Source: Capnocytophaga cynodegmi DSM 19736
GTDB taxonomy: Bacteria > Bacteroidota > Bacteroidia > Flavobacteriales > Flavobacteriaceae
DNA: 64,000 nt
NCBI RefSeq assembly: GCF_000379185.1
Contig: NZ_KB900737.1
Coordinates: 57,514-121,513, forward strand
Direction of reading: 5' to 3'
The position numbers and the translations under genes were made by a program. Of this stretch, positions 61,810 through 64,000 are shown piece after piece (positions within the stretch are counted from its first letter, which is position 1; each line of letters begins with the position of its first letter). The notes below the pieces were generated by a model. The model saw only the letters and a list, made by a program, of their open reading frames with translations, made no database searches and was not told the origin of the DNA.

Positions 61810-62927
61810 GAACGCTAAAATTTCTATTGCAAAAAGAGTTCAAACAAATCTTTCGGAACAAAGCATTGTTGCCCTTGATTTTTATTGTTCCGATAGTACA
61901 GTTGCTCATACTTCCGTTGGCAGCTGATTATGAAGTAAAAAACATCAACATTTCAATCGTTGACCACGACCATTCTACCTATTCTCAACAATTGATTTCA
62001 AAAATTACCGCTTCGGGATATTTTCAGTTGGCAGATTACGGTACATCATTCAATCAGGCATTTCAGCAGATAGAAAAAGACAAATCCGATTTAATATTGG
62101 AAATTCCACAGGGCTTTGAAAATAATTTGGTTCGTGAAAATGAGCAAAAATTATTTATTGCTGTTAATGCAATCAATGGCGTAAAGGCAGGTTTAGGCGG
62201 TGCATACCTCAATCAGATTATTACGGAATACAATGCTGATATTCGTTTGCAATGGTTTCAACCCGGAAAATTTAATACCACACCTGTTATTACTGTTACT
62301 TCATCAAATTGGTTCAATAAATTTTTGAACTACCGTTTTTTTATGGTTCCAGGCATATTGGTTGTGTTGGTAACAATGGTTGGTTCATATATGTGTGCAT
62401 TGAACATTGTAAAAGAAAAAGAGGTCGGAACAATAGAGCAAATCAACGTTACGCCCATTAAAAAATATCAGTTTGTTTTAGGCAAACTCATTCCGTTTTG
62501 GGTAATCGGGATGTTTATTTTTAGTGTAGGATTATTTATTGTAGCACGCTTGGTTTACGGCATCGTACCCGTTGGCAGTTTATTTTTATTGTATGGCTAT
62601 TTGGCAATTTATCTCATTGCTTTATTAGGAATGGGCTTACTCATTTCAACCTTTGCCGAAACAGAACAGCAAGCAATGTCAGTCGCTTTCTTTTTCATTA
62701 TGATTTTTATGCTGATGAGCGGTTTGTTTACCTCAATTGACAGTATGCCTACTTGGGCTTATTACATTGCAAAAAGCATTCCTGTAACGTATTTTATTGA
62801 GGTGGTACGAATGATAATTTTAAAGGGAAGCGGTTTTGCCAACATCAAATATCATTTTGTTATTATGATTGGTTTTGCCATTTTATTAAATGGTTTAGCG
62901 ATTTGGAATTACAAGAAAACAAGTTAG
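61806..62927 (+). CDS. ABC-2 family permease, second (YbhR/S-type)
   Basis: 373 residues, same architecture (ALLPLIFIVPIVQLLILPLA; periplasmic DHDHSTYSQQLISKI; KEKEVGTIEQINVTPIKKYQF; five C-terminal helices). Last gene of the exporter operon. Substrate unknown; by relatives, drugs or other hydrophobic toxic molecules. Confidence 0.88.
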   Translation: MRTLKFLLQKEFKQIFRNKALLPLIFIVPIVQLLILPLAADYEVKNINISIVDHDHSTYSQQLISKITASGYFQLADYGTSFNQAFQQIEKDKSDLILEIPQGFENNLVRENEQKLFIAVNAINGVKAGLGGAYLNQIITEYNADIRLQWFQPGKFNTTPVITVTSSNWFNKFLNYRFFMVPGILVVLVTMVGSYMCALNIVKEKEVGTIEQINVTPIKKYQFVLGKLIPFWVIGMFIFSVGLFIVARLVYGIVPVGSLFLLYGYLAIYLIALLGMGLLISTFAETEQQAMSVAFFFIMIFMLMSGLFTSIDSMPTWAYYIAKSIPVTYFIEVVRMIILKGSGFANIKYHFVIMIGFAILLNGLAIWNYKKTS

Positions 62928-62990
62928 GGATGATGCAGTAGATAAGGCTTCAAAAAAAACAATATAGACAATGAATAAGACATACAGCTA

Positions 62991-63374
62991 TGAATAATCA
63001 ATACCAAATAAAACAAACAGTCCAGTTTACTGAACAAACAGCTACCCCAAAAGAACTGTCCGAAAATGCTTTATTTTGATATATTGCAGGAAGATGTTAC
63101 GAGCAATGCTTTGTATTGTCAATTGCTCATCAACAAAATACTGAAACCTCCTTATGCCAAGTTGCTCGATTTTTTTTCACATCGTTGCGATTTTGTCGAA
63201 GACCCAATAAAATGGCTAAATAAGTTTGAAAAATTGATTTCAGAAAATGAAGAAATGTTTGTGAGCAGAACAATGCGGGGTAGAATGATGAAATGTTATA
63301 TCATCATCGAAAGCAAAAGGAAAGAATTGGATATGCTACGAAATAGGCATATGACAAAGAAACCACTAATGTAG
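62991..63374 (+). pseudogene. Hypothetical protein, probably frameshifted near its start
   Basis: An ATG at 62991 opens TVQFTEQTATPKELSENALF-stop, and from 63066 the other frame gives LYFDILQEDVTSNALYCQLLINKI to a stop at 63374. The two overlap at SENALYFDILQ, so one base is extra near 63071-63077. Short, helical, charged C-terminus (MMKCYIIIESKRKELDML). I do not recognise the family. It follows the exporter operon by 63 bases and precedes a truncated integrase on the other strand. Alternatively the 102-residue frame alone is a gene. Confidence 0.4.
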
Positions 63375-63411
63375 TACATTAATGCCGAATGTGAGGAATG
63401 TTATTTTTCAT

Positions 63412-64000
63412 TCAGAGAAGTAAAAAGTAAAGCAAACAGTATGGAGAACTACACATCTTACGCAAAGGCATCATATACACCCATATCGCATTGTGTCTTA
63501 ATCCTTTATCAACACGAAGATAAAAATCAAAATCAAAATCTTTAATGAAATCCGCTGTAAGCTCCCGAAAGACCATATCCGTACGATGGTATTTGTAGTT
63601 CATAAAGTCTAAAAGGTGTGCGTACACGCTTTGATATTTCACCAAGGTTTGTTTGCCTCTCACCCCTTTTTGAACCATTTTTTCAAAATCGGCATTGAAG
63701 TTTTGAAAAACTTTCAAAAGTGAATCGTCCATCGTACCGATACCCAAAAAGCTGTTTTTAAGCTTTTCGGCAGTAGCAAATCCATCCATTTTCATCAAAT
63801 GGTCATATTGATTGACCAAACGAGTTTTCAGCTCTTCCAATTTGCGATTTAATGAAAGAGCTTCTTCACTCTTACCTAAGACTTTGCCGAATTTCAAGTC
63901 CCATTTATCGGGAAAAATTTCGAGCTTGGTACTAAATTGGGCAATTTTGCCATCAATGGTAATTCTGCCCATAATGGCGACTTTTCCGTTTTTCTTAGGA
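63412..64000 (-). pseudogene. Third tyrosine integrase, truncated at its C-terminus and cut by the window edge
   Basis: N-terminal half of a phage-type integrase: PKKNGKVAIMGRITIDGKIAQFS-like arm DNA-binding domain (frame open across the right edge), then the SAM-like domain LLKVFQNFNADFEKMVQKGVRG. At LRHNAIWVYMMPLRKM the family sequence stops and a non-homologous CSSPYC tail leads to a stop at 63412. The catalytic C-terminal half is missing, so an insertion or deletion boundary lies near 63450. Its neighbour on the left is the exporter operon. Confidence 0.8.

Noticed and set aside
1..64000. CRISPR array, tRNA or rRNA genes
   Set aside because: No direct repeats of CRISPR form, no tRNA cloverleaf and no rRNA sequence were seen; the 21-bp array at 776 has no unique spacers and half of its units are inverted.

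Overview
The window looks like a chromosome segment of a low-GC member of the Flavobacteriaceae (Bacteroidota); Capnocytophaga is my best guess, but I cannot prove the genus from sequence alone. The evidence is SusC/SusD pairs, Bacteroidota-type promoters (TAnnTTTG at -7), lipoproteins with a Cys after a short signal, a type IX secretion type-B sorting domain, an ATP synthase operon of the B-E-F-H-A-G order with beta/epsilon elsewhere, and a Y_Y_Y/LuxR one-component regulator.

Layout. 1-635: end of an AI-2E family exporter. 776-937: an intergenic array of eight 21-bp units, four direct and four inverted, mirror-symmetric about base 856. 974-2833: a type II restriction-modification pair. 2860-4424: menB and a small transaldolase. 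4815-5621: a short-chain dehydrogenase with its own promoter. 5675-18625: a polysaccharide utilisation locus on the minus strand (SusC, SusD, LamG lipoprotein, esterase, GH144-type glucanase, GH3 beta-glucosidase) preceded by its regulator; the GH144+GH3 pair suggests beta-1,2-glucan. 18830-21605: an outer-membrane barrel, a GHMP kinase and pdxA. 21625-25797: a minus-strand cluster of cell-surface proteases and small lipoproteins: an intact C10 (streptopain-like) protease, two related small lipoproteins (one with an in-frame stop) that could be its inhibitors, and a frameshifted C11 (clostripain-like) protease. 26169-31671: ATP synthase operon with a lipoprotein gene inserted between atpA and atpG. 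31870-41504: purL, a candidate small RNA, a DUF3108 protein, an M23 peptidase, pgi, a DNA alkylation repair protein and map. 41552-51323 (minus): a giant T9SS-secreted protein, a DUF4294 protein, an AddB-like nuclease, a SafE/TauE-type protein with FixH, and a sulfatase.

51440-64000 is a graveyard of integrated mobile elements. It contains three damaged tyrosine integrases, a decayed mobA, a truncated superoxide dismutase, a broken phosphoribosyltransferase, tandem repeats beside the first integrase, and one well-preserved cargo operon: TetR, TolC, HlyD-type adaptor, two ABC ATPases and two ABC permeases. Two near-identical palindromes, before tetR and before tolC, look like the TetR operators of this export operon.

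No tRNA, rRNA or CRISPR array was recognised. Several genes carry single-base lesions (C11 protease, integrase, small lipoprotein); each may be real decay or a sequencing error, and this is stated per entry.
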